A DNA stretch of 63,261 bases from an uncultured Lachnospiraceae bacterium (GTDB lineage Bacteria > Bacillota > Clostridia > Lachnospirales > Lachnospiraceae): assembly GCA_910579865.1 (NCBI GenBank), contig CAJTXA010000018.1:1-63261 (forward strand). The letters are read 5' to 3'. Below are positions 45,120-54,756 of the stretch, piece by piece. The notes beneath the pieces are model-generated. The model saw only the letters and a program-made list of their open reading frames with translations. It ran no database searches and was not told the origin of the DNA. How positions within the stretch are numbered: position 1 is the first letter of the stretch; every line of letters starts with the position of its first letter. The translations under genes were made by a program, and so were the position numbers.

Positions 45120-48100
45120 CTATTCCTCATTATAAAGCTTTGAAAGTCTTGTTAAATAATCATATTTTTCAGCAGCATTTTTCTCTGCTTTTTCAAATAA
45201 TTCTTCTGCACGAGCAGGATTTGCACGTAATAAAGAGTTATAACGAACCTCATTCTTAATGAAATCCTGATAACTTCCAGTAGGTGCCTTAGAATCTAAC
45301 TGGAATGGATTCTTTCCTTCTTCTTTCAAACGAGGATCATACCGGAACAGATGCCAGTAACCAGCCTGTACCGCATTCTTCTCTTCTGTTTGAGCCTTAC
45401 TCATACCACCCTTAATACCATGATTGATACAAGGAGCATAAGCAATAATCAAAGATGGACCAGGATAATTCTCAGCTTCAGTAATTGCTTTTAGACACTG
45501 ATTATAATCAGCACCCATTGCAATCTGTGTTACATAAACATAACCATAACTCATAGCAATCTGAGCAAGATCCTTCTTCTTTACATCCTTACCACCAGCA
45601 GCAAACTGAGCAATTGCACCAGTAGGAGTTGCCTTAGAAGACTGTCCACCTGTATTGGAATAAACCTCAGTATCAAATACTAAGATATTGACATCTCTAC
45701 CACTCGCAATTACATGATCAAGACCGCCAAATCCAATATCATATGCCCATCCATCACCACCAAGAATCCACTGAGACTTCTTAGAAAGCATATCCTTATC
45801 CTTTAAGATTTCCTTTGCCTTTTCACAATCACATGCTGTTAATGCTTCTACTAACTTCTCTGTAGCAGCCATATTAGCTTGTCCATTTGCAAAAGTATCC
45901 AAATAAGCCTGTCCTGCTTCTTTTATATTTGCTTTATCAGTTGCTTCTACCAATTCTGCAATCTTACTCTTTAAGCTCTTTCTCATTGTCTCCTGAGCCA
46001 ATGCCATACCATAGCCAAACTCTGCATTATCTTCAAATAAAGAATTTGACCAAGCAGGTCCTCTACCAGCTTTATTTACAGTATAAGGAGTAGATGGAGA
46101 AGAGTTACCCCAGATAGAGGAACATCCTGTTGCATTTGCAATATACATTCTATCTCCAAATAACTGTGTTACTAATTTTGCATAAGGTGTTTCACCACAA
46201 CCTGCACAAGCACCAGAGAACTCTAATAATGGCTGCTTAAACTGACTGCCTTTAACTGTTGTCTCTTTAAATTTCTCAGCCACTTCTACTTTCTTTGGTA
46301 TCTCCTGACCATAGTCAAATACCTTCTGCTGTGTATCTTCAATAATATCAAATGGTTTCATTACAAGTGCTTTTTCGCCCTTCTTACCAGGACATACATT
46401 TGCACAAGAACCACAGCCTGTACAATCCATTGTAGAAACTGTTACAGCAAACTGATAACCTGTCATACCTGTCATAGCAGTTGTCTTCATATCTGCCGGC
46501 ACATTCTTTGCCTCTTCTTCTGTCAATGCCACTGGACGAATTACTGCATGTGGACAAACATAAGAACAGAAATTACACTGAATACAATTTTCTGGTACCC
46601 AAACTGGAACATCAATTGCCACACCACGTTTCTCAAATGCAGAAGAACCAGATGGAGTAGAACCATCTACATAATCCTTAAATGCAGAAACTGGCAATTT
46701 ATTTCCTTCCTGTGCATTAATTGGAATCTGGATATTATTTACAAAGTCCACTGTATCCTGTTTATTTCCTGTTGCCTTCTTAGACAAATCTTCATCCTTT
46801 GCATCCTTCCAGCTTGCTGGAACCTGTACTTCTACTACATCCTGAATACCTCTGTCAATTGCATCATGATTCATCTTAACAATGGCATCACCTTTTCTTC
46901 CATAAGTAGCAGTAGCAGCATCCTTCATATACTTCACAGCTTCATCCACTGGAATAATATTTGCAAGTTTAAAGAAAGCAGCCTGTAACACCGTATTAAT
47001 ACGTCCGCCAAGTCCAATTTCCTTACCAATCTTAATACCGTCAATTGTATAGAACTTAATATTATGTTCTGCAATATAACGTTTTGCCTGTCCAGGAAGG
47101 TTCTTTTCTAACTGTTCCATATCCCAGCCGCAGTTTAATAAAAAGCTTCCGCCATCCTTTAAATCCTGAACCATATTGTACTTATGTACATAAGCCGGAT
47201 TATGGCAAGCAACAAAGTTTGCTTTATTAATCAAATAAGTAGACTGAATCTTATCCTTACCAAAACGCAAATGAGAAATTGTAACACCACCAGACTTTTT
47301 CGAATCATAGTCAAAATATGCCTGTGCATACATATCAGTATGATCTCCAATAATCTTAATGGAGTTCTTATTTGCACCTACAGTACCATCTGCGCCAAGT
47401 CCCCAGAACTTACAGCTAATTGTACTTTCTGGTGCAGTACTTGGATTTTCTGTAATCTTTAAGGAAAGATTTGTCACATCATCTTCAATACCAATTGTAA
47501 ATAATTTCTTTTCTGTATTCTTATAAACTGCAATAATCTGTGCAGGTGTTGTATCCTTTGATCCTAAACCATAACGTCCAGAGAATACAGGAATATTATG
47601 GAATTTTGTATCTTTAAGGGCAGCTACTACATCCAAATACAATGGCTCGCCAAGTGCACCTGGTTCCTTTGTCCGATCTAATACAGTAATTTGTTTTACT
47701 GTTTCAGGAATCACATCCAACAAATGTTTTGCACTAAATGGACGGTATAAACGAACCTTTACTACACCAACCTTATCACCTGCTGCATTTAAATAATCAA
47801 TTGTTTCATCAATTGTTTCACATACAGAACCCATTGCAATAATTACTTTGTCTGCATCAGCAGCACCATAATAATTAAACAATTTATAATCTGTACCAAT
47901 CTTTGCATTTACTTTATTCATATACTCTTCCACAACTGCTGGAAGTGCATCATAATATGGATTGCAAGCCTCTCTAGCCTGGAAGAAGATATCTGGATTT
48001 TGTGCAGAACCTCTCTGGCATGGATGCTCTGGATTTAAAGCATGACGGCGGAATGCATCAATTGCATCCAAATCTACTAAATCCTTTAAATCTTCGTAAT

Positions 48101-48659
48101 CCCACATTTCAATTTTCTGAATTTCATGGGAAGTACGGAATCCATCGAAGAAATTAAGAAATGGAACTTTTCCTTTAATTGCGGAACAATGAGAAACTGG
48201 TGTTAAATCCATAACTTCCTGCACGCTAGAGCAGCAAAGCATAGCAAAACCAGTCTGACGACATGCATATACATCAGAATGATCTCCAAAAATAGATAAT
48301 GCATGACTTGCGAGTGCACGAGCAGATACGTTAATAACACCTGGAAGCTGTTCACCAGCAATCTTGTACATATTTGGAATCATAAGAAGCAGACCCTGAG
48401 ATGCAGTAAACGTTGTAGTCAATGCACCTGCAGACAAAGAGCCATGTACTGTTCCAGCTGCGCCTGCCTCAGACTGCATCTCTGCAACTTGTACTTCTTG
48501 TCCGAAAATATTCTTGCGGCCTTCTGTTGACCACTTATCTGCTAATTCTGCCATAACAGATGATGGGGTGATCGGATAGATCGCTGCTACGTCTGTATAT
48601 GCATAAGACACATGTGCGGCAGCAGTATTTCCATCCATAGTTTTCATTTTTCTTGCCAT
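45120..48659 (-). CDS. nifJ: pyruvate:ferredoxin (flavodoxin) oxidoreductase
   Basis: Oxidatively decarboxylates pyruvate to acetyl-CoA and CO2 with reduction of ferredoxin, the central step of clostridial fermentation. The 1,179-residue single-chain form has all domains: N-terminal YPITPSSVMAE region, the middle domains, two [4Fe-4S] motifs (CIQCNFCSYVCPHA and CTGCGSCANVCPG), the third cluster/TPP domain starting CAGCGETPY, and GDGWAYDIGFGGLDHV binding thiamine diphosphate. Codon choice is more uniform than in neighbours, as expected for a highly expressed gene. CAGGAGG precedes the ATG, and two promoters lie upstream. Confidence 0.98.
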   Translation of the reverse strand: MARKMKTMDGNTAAAHVSYAYTDVAAIYPITPSSVMAELADKWSTEGRKNIFGQEVQVAEMQSEAGAAGTVHGSLSAGALTTTFTASQGLLLMIPNMYKIAGEQLPGVINVSARALASHALSIFGDHSDVYACRQTGFAMLCCSSVQEVMDLTPVSHCSAIKGKVPFLNFFDGFRTSHEIQKIEMWDYEDLKDLVDLDAIDAFRRHALNPEHPCQRGSAQNPDIFFQAREACNPYYDALPAVVEEYMNKVNAKIGTDYKLFNYYGAADADKVIIAMGSVCETIDETIDYLNAAGDKVGVVKVRLYRPFSAKHLLDVIPETVKQITVLDRTKEPGALGEPLYLDVVAALKDTKFHNIPVFSGRYGLGSKDTTPAQIIAVYKNTEKKLFTIGIEDDVTNLSLKITENPSTAPESTISCKFWGLGADGTVGANKNSIKIIGDHTDMYAQAYFDYDSKKSGGVTISHLRFGKDKIQSTYLINKANFVACHNPAYVHKYNMVQDLKDGGSFLLNCGWDMEQLEKNLPGQAKRYIAEHNIKFYTIDGIKIGKEIGLGGRINTVLQAAFFKLANIIPVDEAVKYMKDAATATYGRKGDAIVKMNHDAIDRGIQDVVEVQVPASWKDAKDEDLSKKATGNKQDTVDFVNNIQIPINAQEGNKLPVSAFKDYVDGSTPSGSSAFEKRGVAIDVPVWVPENCIQCNFCSYVCPHAVIRPVALTEEEAKNVPADMKTTAMTGMTGYQFAVTVSTMDCTGCGSCANVCPGKKGEKALVMKPFDIIEDTQQKVFDYGQEIPKKVEVAEKFKETTVKGSQFKQPLLEFSGACAGCGETPYAKLVTQLFGDRMYIANATGCSSIWGNSSPSTPYTVNKAGRGPAWSNSLFEDNAEFGYGMALAQETMRKSLKSKIAELVEATDKANIKEAGQAYLDTFANGQANMAATEKLVEALTACDCEKAKEILKDKDMLSKKSQWILGGDGWAYDIGFGGLDHVIASGRDVNILVFDTEVYSNTGGQSSKATPTGAIAQFAAGGKDVKKKDLAQIAMSYGYVYVTQIAMGADYNQCLKAITEAENYPGPSLIIAYAPCINHGIKGGMSKAQTEEKNAVQAGYWHLFRYDPRLKEEGKNPFQLDSKAPTGSYQDFIKNEVRYNSLLRANPARAEELFEKAEKNAAEKYDYLTRLSKLYNEE

Positions 48660-48753
48660 TTTTTTCCTCCTGATATGATTTATTTTTCATTTCATACTGA
48701 CGAATGTAAACCAAACCTTCGTCTCTCAAAATGGATCAAATCACTGTACTTCT

Positions 48754-48782
48754 ATGTTATAACAAGAATCCCAATTTGTCAA
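48754..48782 (-). promoter_or_regulatory. nifJ proximal promoter
   Basis: Minus strand TTGACA (48777-48782), 17 bp, TAACAT (48754-48759); an alternative -10 TATAAC sits at 15 bp. Leader of about 85 nt. Confidence 0.65.
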
Positions 48783-48940
48783 TTATGCAAGATGCTTATT
48801 TTTACAATTTCTACTACGTTTTCTATTCGATTTGAAACAGTCGTTTCTTTCCTATCTTCTCCCTCAAACAGACCATTCTAAAAACTCAAAAAAACGCATA
48901 AACACTACTTTCTTTATACCTAATTTTAAATTTTTTCTTT
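48783..48940. other. leader between nifJ promoters, no gene recognised
   Basis: Sequence between the two candidate nifJ promoters. An 11-codon open frame on the minus strand has no ribosome binding site and is not called. No strong fold seen. Confidence 0.4.
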
Positions 48941-48969
48941 GTTATAACCTTATATAAAACCTCAGTCAA
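48941..48969 (-). promoter_or_regulatory. nifJ distal promoter
   Basis: Minus strand TTGACT (48964-48969), 17 bp, TATAAC (48941-48946), about 280 bp before the ATG. The stretch between here and mgtE (to 49051) holds nothing else that I recognise. Confidence 0.55.
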
Positions 48970-49051
48970 ACTCAACTGATTCACAACTGCTTCTATACAA
49001 AACTTATAAATAACAAACTTTTTCATTTCCCTTACACATTATTTTAATTTT

Positions 49052-50473
49052 CTATATTCCAAATAAATGAATCAGCAAAAACCAAGCCAATCCATAATAC
49101 GTTGTTACAGCCACCAAATCATTTACTGTGGTAATTAAAGGCCCTGATGCTACCGCTGGATCTACTTTTATTGCATGAAAAAACATAGGGATAATTGTTC
49201 CCATCAAGCTTGAAATCATCATAGACACTAACAAAGAAACCCCAATACATCCAGAAATCAAAAAGGCTACCCAAACTAACTGCTGTTTCCCAACAATAAG
49301 ATAAAGACCAATTAAGAAAAATGACAATATTCCTAAAATCAATCCATTGCTAAACCCAATTCTTACCTCCCGAAACACAAAACGGCACTTTTCTCTTCCT
49401 CCTATTTTCTCATCCATCAAAACCCGAATCGTAACTGCAAGTGACTGTGTTCCAACATTTCCTGCCATATCAAGAATTAATGACTGAAAACAGACAATTA
49501 ATGCTAATCCTTGTATTACTCGTTCAAAAGCCCCTACCACTGTTGAAACAAAAAGTCCAAGCGCCAAGAGTGCCAAAAGCCATGGGAGACGTTTTTTCAT
49601 TCCATCCCAAACAGTTTCATTTAAATCACTTTCTTCTGTCATACCAGCCAGTTTTGCATAATCCTCACCTAATTCCTCATCCACCACTTCCACTATATCT
49701 TCTGAAGTAATGACACCCAATAGTCGATTTTTTTCATCCAAAACAGGAATCGAATCCTCTGAATAATCCTTTAGTTGTTCAATACAATCAGAAATGGATT
49801 CTGATGCATAGACCCGAGGATATGAAGTTGAAATAATTTCTTCCAAAGGGGTTTTTTCCCTTGCAATTACCAAATCCCGAAGCTCAATTGCACCATAAAA
49901 AATCCCATCTGCATCTATTACATAAATTGTAGTAATATTATCATTTTCCGCTGCCTGCTCTACCACAGAACGCATTGCCTGTTTAATTGTAGAATTTTTT
50001 AATATACTGACATAATTTGTACTCATCTGACTTCCTATTTCCTCTTCTTCATAGGAACGAATCAAACGAATCTCTTCCTTTACCCCCTCTTCTAATAACT
50101 GGATCAGTTCTTCTCGCTTCTCCTCCTCTAGTTCCTCTAAAACATCAATCGCATCATCTGCATCCATTTTCTCGATAATATCAGCGGCTTTTTCTGCATC
50201 CAGTTCTTCAATAAAATCCTCTACATTATCTAAATAAGTAAATATATCCGAGATTTCTTCATCACTAAAAATCTGATAAAATCGCCTGCGCTCTTCTTTT
50301 GACATCTCTTCCAAAGCAGAGGCAATATCATTGTCATGATAATCTTGGATTTTTTCCTTTATTACAGGAATACTTTCTTTGCTTCTTAAAATACTTAAAA
50401 TTTCTTGTTTAAAATCACGTTTCGAAAAAACAGCATCTGTTGTTCTTTCTATATTTTCTTGTTCTTTTCTCAT
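49052..50473 (-). CDS. mgtE: magnesium transporter MgtE
   Basis: Dimeric Mg2+ channel of 473 residues. An N-terminal superhelical Mg2+-sensing domain (about 20-140, with repeated acidic stretches such as LDAEKAADIIEKMDADDA and VLEELEEE), paired CBS domains (about 145-270), a plug helix, then five transmembrane helices (about 295-470; LILDMAGNVGTQSLAVTIR and SGPLITTVNDLVAV carry the pore residues). At high Mg2+ the cytosolic domains close the pore. The gene has its own promoter and an unusual structured leader (50474-50662). Confidence 0.96.
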   Translation of the reverse strand: MRKEQENIERTTDAVFSKRDFKQEILSILRSKESIPVIKEKIQDYHDNDIASALEEMSKEERRRFYQIFSDEEISDIFTYLDNVEDFIEELDAEKAADIIEKMDADDAIDVLEELEEEKREELIQLLEEGVKEEIRLIRSYEEEEIGSQMSTNYVSILKNSTIKQAMRSVVEQAAENDNITTIYVIDADGIFYGAIELRDLVIAREKTPLEEIISTSYPRVYASESISDCIEQLKDYSEDSIPVLDEKNRLLGVITSEDIVEVVDEELGEDYAKLAGMTEESDLNETVWDGMKKRLPWLLALLALGLFVSTVVGAFERVIQGLALIVCFQSLILDMAGNVGTQSLAVTIRVLMDEKIGGREKCRFVFREVRIGFSNGLILGILSFFLIGLYLIVGKQQLVWVAFLISGCIGVSLLVSMMISSLMGTIIPMFFHAIKVDPAVASGPLITTVNDLVAVTTYYGLAWFLLIHLFGI

Positions 50474-50662
50474 AAAATGCCCTCCTGATCCATATTTTTC
50501 TTTTTATCAGGACAGCCCCTATTTCAAGCGAAAGAAAAGCAGGACTTTTTATCGCTACCATTCCATTCTCCTCTATTATCGGGTTTTGGGCTGTCACAGT
50601 TACTACTGCCGGATTCCATCCTGCTCACTTCCTTTCTATCAATTATTTTCTAAATTCTAATC
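50474..50662 (-). promoter_or_regulatory. structured mgtE leader with sequestered ribosome binding site
   Basis: About 190 nt from the predicted start to the ATG. Pairings seen on the minus strand: TCCTGAT with ATCAGGA (the latter contains the AGGAGG ribosome binding site), GACAGCCC (about 50589-50596) with GGGCTGTC (about 50511-50518), AGCGAtAAAAAG with CTTTT..TCGCT, and competing GCAGGA with TCCTGC. The set can form alternative states that hide or free the mgtE start. It does not contain the M-box conserved bases that I know (for example the GCTCTACGA end), so it is not a recognisable Mg2+ M-box. Confidence 0.5.
50524..50619 (-). CDS. possible 31-residue leader peptide of mgtE
   Basis: ATG (50617-50619) to TGA (50524-50526), with AAGGA about 10 bases upstream. 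The predicted peptide is rich in Ser, Asp, Pro and Asn (MESGSSNCDSPKPDNRGEWN at the start). Translation through this frame would disrupt the GCAGGA/TCCTGC and GACAGCCC/GGGCTGTC pairings. Asp/Pro-rich stretches destabilise ribosomes at low Mg2+ in the enterobacterial MgtL leader; a parallel here is a hypothesis. It could equally be a chance ORF inside a structured RNA. Confidence 0.3.
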   Translation of the reverse strand: MESGSSNCDSPKPDNRGEWNGSDKKSCFSFA

Positions 50663-50669
50663 TCATTTC

Positions 50670-50698
50670 ATTTTGATATAAAACCTAAATTTTGTCAA
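50670..50698 (-). promoter_or_regulatory. promoter of mgtE
   Basis: Minus strand TTGACA (50693-50698), 17 bp, CAAAAT (50670-50675). Confidence 0.65.
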
Positions 50699-50783
50699 CC
50701 CATTTCTGCTCTTTCCTTTTCCTTACAAATCTATTATAAATTTCATAAGTTATTTAATTATTCCAAATCCAATTTTATATAAA

Positions 50784-50821
50784 ATGGTTTAGAAACAAGT
50801 TTTTTCAAGTTCCTAAACCAT
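50784..50821 (-). terminator. intrinsic terminator after DUF815 gene
   Basis: 13-base arms ATGGTTTAGAAAC (50784-50796) and GTTCCTAAACCAT (50809-50821) with one mismatch, then TTTTATAT on the minus strand. Confidence 0.8.
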
Positions 50822-50842
50822 CTTTCATCCTATCTTTTCTAA

Positions 50843-52162
50843 TTATGATATCTTCTGCATCCCAGCCAAATAATTTACAAATTGCTGTGCAGTCCGTCCA
50901 GAAATTCCTCCATGAGAAAGTTCCCACTTATTTGCTTCTTGACAAATCTTTTCTTCCTCCATTTCAATTCCAATCCTTCTTGCCAACTCCACGGCAATCT
51001 GAAAATATTCTTTTTGAGTAGGCTTTGAATAATTAATTGTCACTCCAAACCGATTTACTAAAGAAAGTTTTTCTTCCATCGTATCGGAACGATGAAGTCC
51101 ATTCTCTGCTTCTACATCATCTCGATCTTTCCAAGTCTCCTTAATCAAATGCCGTCGATTTGAAGTCGCATAAATTAAGATATTTTCTGGTTTTGTTTCT
51201 ACTCCTCCCTCAATCACAGCTTTTAAGAATTTATATTCTACCTCAAACTCTTCAAAAGAAAGATCATCCATATAGATAATAAACTTATAATTTCGGTTCT
51301 TAATCTGTGCAATCACATTTGATAAATCCTGAAACTGATGCTTATAAATCTCTATCATCCGAAGTCCTCTATCATAAAATTCATTTACAATTGCTTTGAT
51401 ACTAGTTGACTTTCCAGTTCCGCTATCTCCAAATAAAAGTACATTATTGGCTCTTCTTCCCTCTACAAAAGCAGCAGTATTCTCGATTAACTTCTTTTTT
51501 TGAATCTCATACCCAATCAAATCTTGAAGCATTACCTTATCCATATTGTTAATCGGTTGAAAGACAAGAGCATGTTTCTCTCCTTCTTTTGTTCGAATTC
51601 GAAATGCTTTGTTAAGACCAAACATTCCTACACCATAGTCCCGATAAAAAGCTGTTACACAACTAAAAAATTCCTCCTCATCTTTTGTCTGTTCTAACTG
51701 TTCACTTAAAGCTTGTACTTTTTCACTTACATTTTTATTATACATTAATTCTGGTTTTCCAATCGCCTGATAATGTGTTAAATGTGTAAAGCAGTCAATT
51801 TTAAGTTTTTCTTCTAATCTCTGAAAATCAAACTGAAATAACTCTAAAAATGCCCGAAAATCACTTTTTGCAAAATAATTTACACTTCCATCTTTTGCAC
51901 CAACCTTCTCACAAGTAAGACTAAATGGATTTTCATCTGTAATCAATAAAAAAGTTAAATAATTATGCCAAAGATTTTTATCAAATCCATAATCTGTCGC
52001 TAAAACCAACAGCCGTTTTACCTGTTGATATACCCTTTTCACCAGCTCCTCTTCTGAATCCATTCCTCTATCTGCCTCTTTACAAATATCACTTAATTCC
52101 ATCAAAATAGAATCCTTTGGCATATCACCATAAATTAATAATTTTGATACAATTTGATACAT
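50843..52162 (-). CDS. DUF815 AAA-type ATPase
   Basis: 439 residues. The N-terminal half is helical without known motifs; the C-terminal half is a DUF815 ATPase with Walker A NVLLFGDSGTGKSTS (near residue 245), Walker B KFIIYMDDLSFE, a sensor region LIYATSNRRHLIKET and an arginine-rich C-terminal lid. Related proteins resemble AAA+ loaders but no client is known. AAAGGAGACATA precedes the ATG. Third gene of a run with the Na/Pi symporter and AlkD-type genes (20 bp gap). Confidence 0.9.
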   Translation of the reverse strand: MYQIVSKLLIYGDMPKDSILMELSDICKEADRGMDSEEELVKRVYQQVKRLLVLATDYGFDKNLWHNYLTFLLITDENPFSLTCEKVGAKDGSVNYFAKSDFRAFLELFQFDFQRLEEKLKIDCFTHLTHYQAIGKPELMYNKNVSEKVQALSEQLEQTKDEEEFFSCVTAFYRDYGVGMFGLNKAFRIRTKEGEKHALVFQPINNMDKVMLQDLIGYEIQKKKLIENTAAFVEGRRANNVLLFGDSGTGKSTSIKAIVNEFYDRGLRMIEIYKHQFQDLSNVIAQIKNRNYKFIIYMDDLSFEEFEVEYKFLKAVIEGGVETKPENILIYATSNRRHLIKETWKDRDDVEAENGLHRSDTMEEKLSLVNRFGVTINYSKPTQKEYFQIAVELARRIGIEMEEEKICQEANKWELSHGGISGRTAQQFVNYLAGMQKIS

Positions 52163-52182
52163 TATGTCTCCTTTTCTCTTTT

Positions 52183-52932
52183 TTATTTTTCTTCTTTACT
52201 TCTTTTCCCTACTCGTTTCATACTTCGCAAAATTTCTTTCTCTTCTAAAGGCACACGATAGGATTCTAACATCTTTGTAATTGCCTTATTATAAGTAAAA
52301 TCATCTAATTGATTGTTCTTTAAAAACGCCATTGTTTGTTTTGGAAACTTTGCATAAGCGGTTGCAATCCCCCAAGCGACTCCCATCTGTGTATAATATC
52401 CAACTGGTTCTATCTGATTATACACTTCTAAAACCAAATCAATATAGTCTTCTGTTAAATAATGATCCATCAAAAGAACCGCTACCATTCTTAGTTCAAA
52501 TTCCTGTTTCGAGTCCATATATGGTATTAAAAACTTCCAAACCCTCTCTCGATTTTTTCTTGCAACCTGAAAATTTGAACAAAAGCTATCATTAACAGAC
52601 CAGTCCGAAATCTTAGGGATCAATTTCTTTGCCTGCTCTAAAATCACCTCTATTTCTGCCTTTGCATATCCAAGCACAAGTACTTTTAACATTATCTCTT
52701 CAAAATAATCCTCTTTTCCCTCTTCTAAAAAAGAAATCCATTCTTCTTTCTTTGCAATCTCCTTTGCCAATTTTCTTAGAATTGGAATTCGCACACCAAG
52801 TAAAGGTTTACTTCCTGGAATCAAAGAAGAGGAAAATTTCTTATAATCCTCTTCTTGAAACTGTATTAACTTCTGTCGAATCTCTTCTTTCTTATTATCA
52901 ATTTCTTTAACGTTTTTGTTTTTCTGTATCAT
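52183..52932 (-). CDS. DNA alkylation repair protein (AlkD-like)
   Basis: 249 residues. Helical ARM/HEAT-like fold of the AlkD/AlkC glycosylase superfamily, which excises N3- and N7-alkylated bases. Recognisable segments are LLGVRIPILRKLAKEI near the start, SDWSVNDSFCSNF where the catalytic-site Trp/Asp are expected, and VGYYTQMGVAWGIATAYAKFP. The start ATG (52930-52932) lies inside the end of the upstream Na/Pi symporter gene (26-bp overlap), so translation is probably coupled. Followed by the DUF815 ATPase. Confidence 0.9.
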   Translation of the reverse strand: MIQKNKNVKEIDNKKEEIRQKLIQFQEEDYKKFSSSLIPGSKPLLGVRIPILRKLAKEIAKKEEWISFLEEGKEDYFEEIMLKVLVLGYAKAEIEVILEQAKKLIPKISDWSVNDSFCSNFQVARKNRERVWKFLIPYMDSKQEFELRMVAVLLMDHYLTEDYIDLVLEVYNQIEPVGYYTQMGVAWGIATAYAKFPKQTMAFLKNNQLDDFTYNKAITKMLESYRVPLEEKEILRSMKRVGKRSKEEK

Positions 52933-54721
52933 AGCCTTCCGCTTCCTTTGCTAAAAAACGATACTTCTTTCGATATTCTTCATAAGCCAAACTATAATTT
53001 GCATCATTATCCTTTACTGTCCCAAGATATTGATGTAACAGCAATGAACCATGACCAGAAATCTCAATAATGCATCCAGCAATGTTGGAACAATGATCTG
53101 AAACTCGTTCTAAATTATTTAATATATCACTTACAATAAATCCATGCTGAATTGTTGATTCATTTTTTTGCAGCCGTAGTACAGACTGCATTTTCATCTG
53201 CTCTGTAAGGTAATCCACCACCTGTTCTAACGGTTCTACCTGTTCTGCAATCAATACTGAATTTTTTCCAAAACATTCACAGACTAATCCCACAATTTCA
53301 TTTACCGCAGCAGACAAAACCTTCAAATCTTTTTGTTCTTTTTCTGAAAATGAAATTTTATTGTCCTCAATCTCCTCTGCTGAGATTACAATATTCACCG
53401 CATGATCCGAAATTCGTTCAAAATCACCAATTACATGTAAAAGTTTTGTAATTTCATATCCATCCTGCTCATCCAAACCACAGGATGACAATTTAACCAA
53501 ATAACTTCCTAATATATCTTCATACTCATCCGATTTATTTTCATATTCCCGCACTTTCTGCGCTATTTTTTTATCATAACTTTTTAAAAGCTTTAACGAT
53601 AACCGCAATGCTTCACAGGAAGTTTCCGCCATTGCAACAGCTACTTCTTCACAACGCTTTACTGCAATAGAAGGAGTCCTCATCAGACGTTCATCTAATA
53701 AATTTACATTTTCTTCTTCTTTGGAATCTTTTATTGAAAGCGTTGCCAAGCGTTCTAGTTGTTTTGTAAACGGTGCAAACAACAATACACATAACACTTT
53801 AAATATTGTATGAATCCCTGCAATTCCCCACATATCAACCGCATAATCCACAAACGTAAAATCTATAAAATAATCAAACAAATAAAACAAATTCAGCCAT
53901 ACTAATACACCAATAATATTAAAATACAGATGAATCAATGCAGCCCGTTTTCCATTTTTATTTGCACTCAATGCAGAAATCATCGCTGTTACACAAGTTC
54001 CGATATTCTGTCCCATAATAATTGGAATTGCAGCTCCATAAGTAATCGCTCCTGTTGTAGTAAGAGACTGTAAAATACCAACAGAAGCAGAGGAAGACTG
54101 TACAATCGCCGTTAATACCATACCTGCCAAAACTCCCAATATTGGATTTCGAAACATCACAAATAAAGACTGAAACTGTTCATTTGTCCGCAGTACACTA
54201 ACCGCATTTGACATGGTTTCCATTCCAATCATCAATACACCAAATCCCAAAAATACTGTTCCAAAATCTCTTCTTCTGTCCTTTTTTGAAAACATTGTCA
54301 ATCCCAATCCAACCAGGCATAAAATTGGCACCCAAGAATCTGGTTTCATCCATTGTAAAATACTACTTACAGTTTCTCCTCCTGCTCCCAAACCAGAAAG
54401 TCCTGTCAACCATGATGTTACCGCTGTTCCTACATTGGCACCCATAATCACACCCACTGCCTGATAAAGTGTCATCGCTCCAGAATTTACAAATCCAACT
54501 ACCATAACTGTTGTCGCAGAAGATGACTGAATAATTGCGGTAACACCTACTCCCAATAAAAACCCTTTTACTGTATTGGAGGTCAGAGAAGCCAAAATCG
54601 CCTTTAACTGATTTCCAGCACCTTTTTTCATCGCATCACTCATAATGTCCATCCCAAATAAAAACAGAGCCAGACCATATACAAGCTTTAGCACATCAAA
54701 TAGATCGATTGTAATCACCAT
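52907..54721 (-). CDS. Na/Pi cotransporter family protein with PhoU-like tail
   Basis: 604 residues. Two inverted membrane repeats each carry the family's QSSSA motif (IIQSSSATTVMVVG near residue 64 and AIVQSSSASVGIL near residue 205). The C-terminal 220 residues are PhoU-like helical bundles (ISDHAVNIVISAEEI, VSDHCSNIAG). NptA-type proteins move phosphate with Na+; the PhoU part may regulate this. The first ATG (54719-54721) directly abuts GAGG; the GTG one codon on has slightly better spacing. It heads an operon with AlkD-like and DUF815 genes. Confidence 0.92.
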   Translation of the reverse strand: MVITIDLFDVLKLVYGLALFLFGMDIMSDAMKKGAGNQLKAILASLTSNTVKGFLLGVGVTAIIQSSSATTVMVVGFVNSGAMTLYQAVGVIMGANVGTAVTSWLTGLSGLGAGGETVSSILQWMKPDSWVPILCLVGLGLTMFSKKDRRRDFGTVFLGFGVLMIGMETMSNAVSVLRTNEQFQSLFVMFRNPILGVLAGMVLTAIVQSSSASVGILQSLTTTGAITYGAAIPIIMGQNIGTCVTAMISALSANKNGKRAALIHLYFNIIGVLVWLNLFYLFDYFIDFTFVDYAVDMWGIAGIHTIFKVLCVLLFAPFTKQLERLATLSIKDSKEEENVNLLDERLMRTPSIAVKRCEEVAVAMAETSCEALRLSLKLLKSYDKKIAQKVREYENKSDEYEDILGSYLVKLSSCGLDEQDGYEITKLLHVIGDFERISDHAVNIVISAEEIEDNKISFSEKEQKDLKVLSAAVNEIVGLVCECFGKNSVLIAEQVEPLEQVVDYLTEQMKMQSVLRLQKNESTIQHGFIVSDILNNLERVSDHCSNIAGCIIEISGHGSLLLHQYLGTVKDNDANYSLAYEEYRKKYRFLAKEAEGYDTEKQKR

Positions 54722-54756
54722 CCTCTTTTATCTGTAGAATCTTTTCCACTTTTTTC

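Noticed and set aside
48800..48880. 11-codon small ORF in the nifJ upstream region
   Set aside because: No ribosome binding site and too short to support.
50415..50597. Minus-strand 60-codon open frame over the mgtE start
   Set aside because: Overlaps both the mgtE leader and its first codons, with no ribosome binding site; the 31-codon frame at 50524-50619 is the better leader-peptide candidate.
50474..50662. M-box Mg2+ riboswitch before mgtE
   Set aside because: Conserved M-box stretches (GTTAGGTGAGGCTCC-like start, GCTCTACGA end) are not found, so it is kept as an unclassified structured leader.
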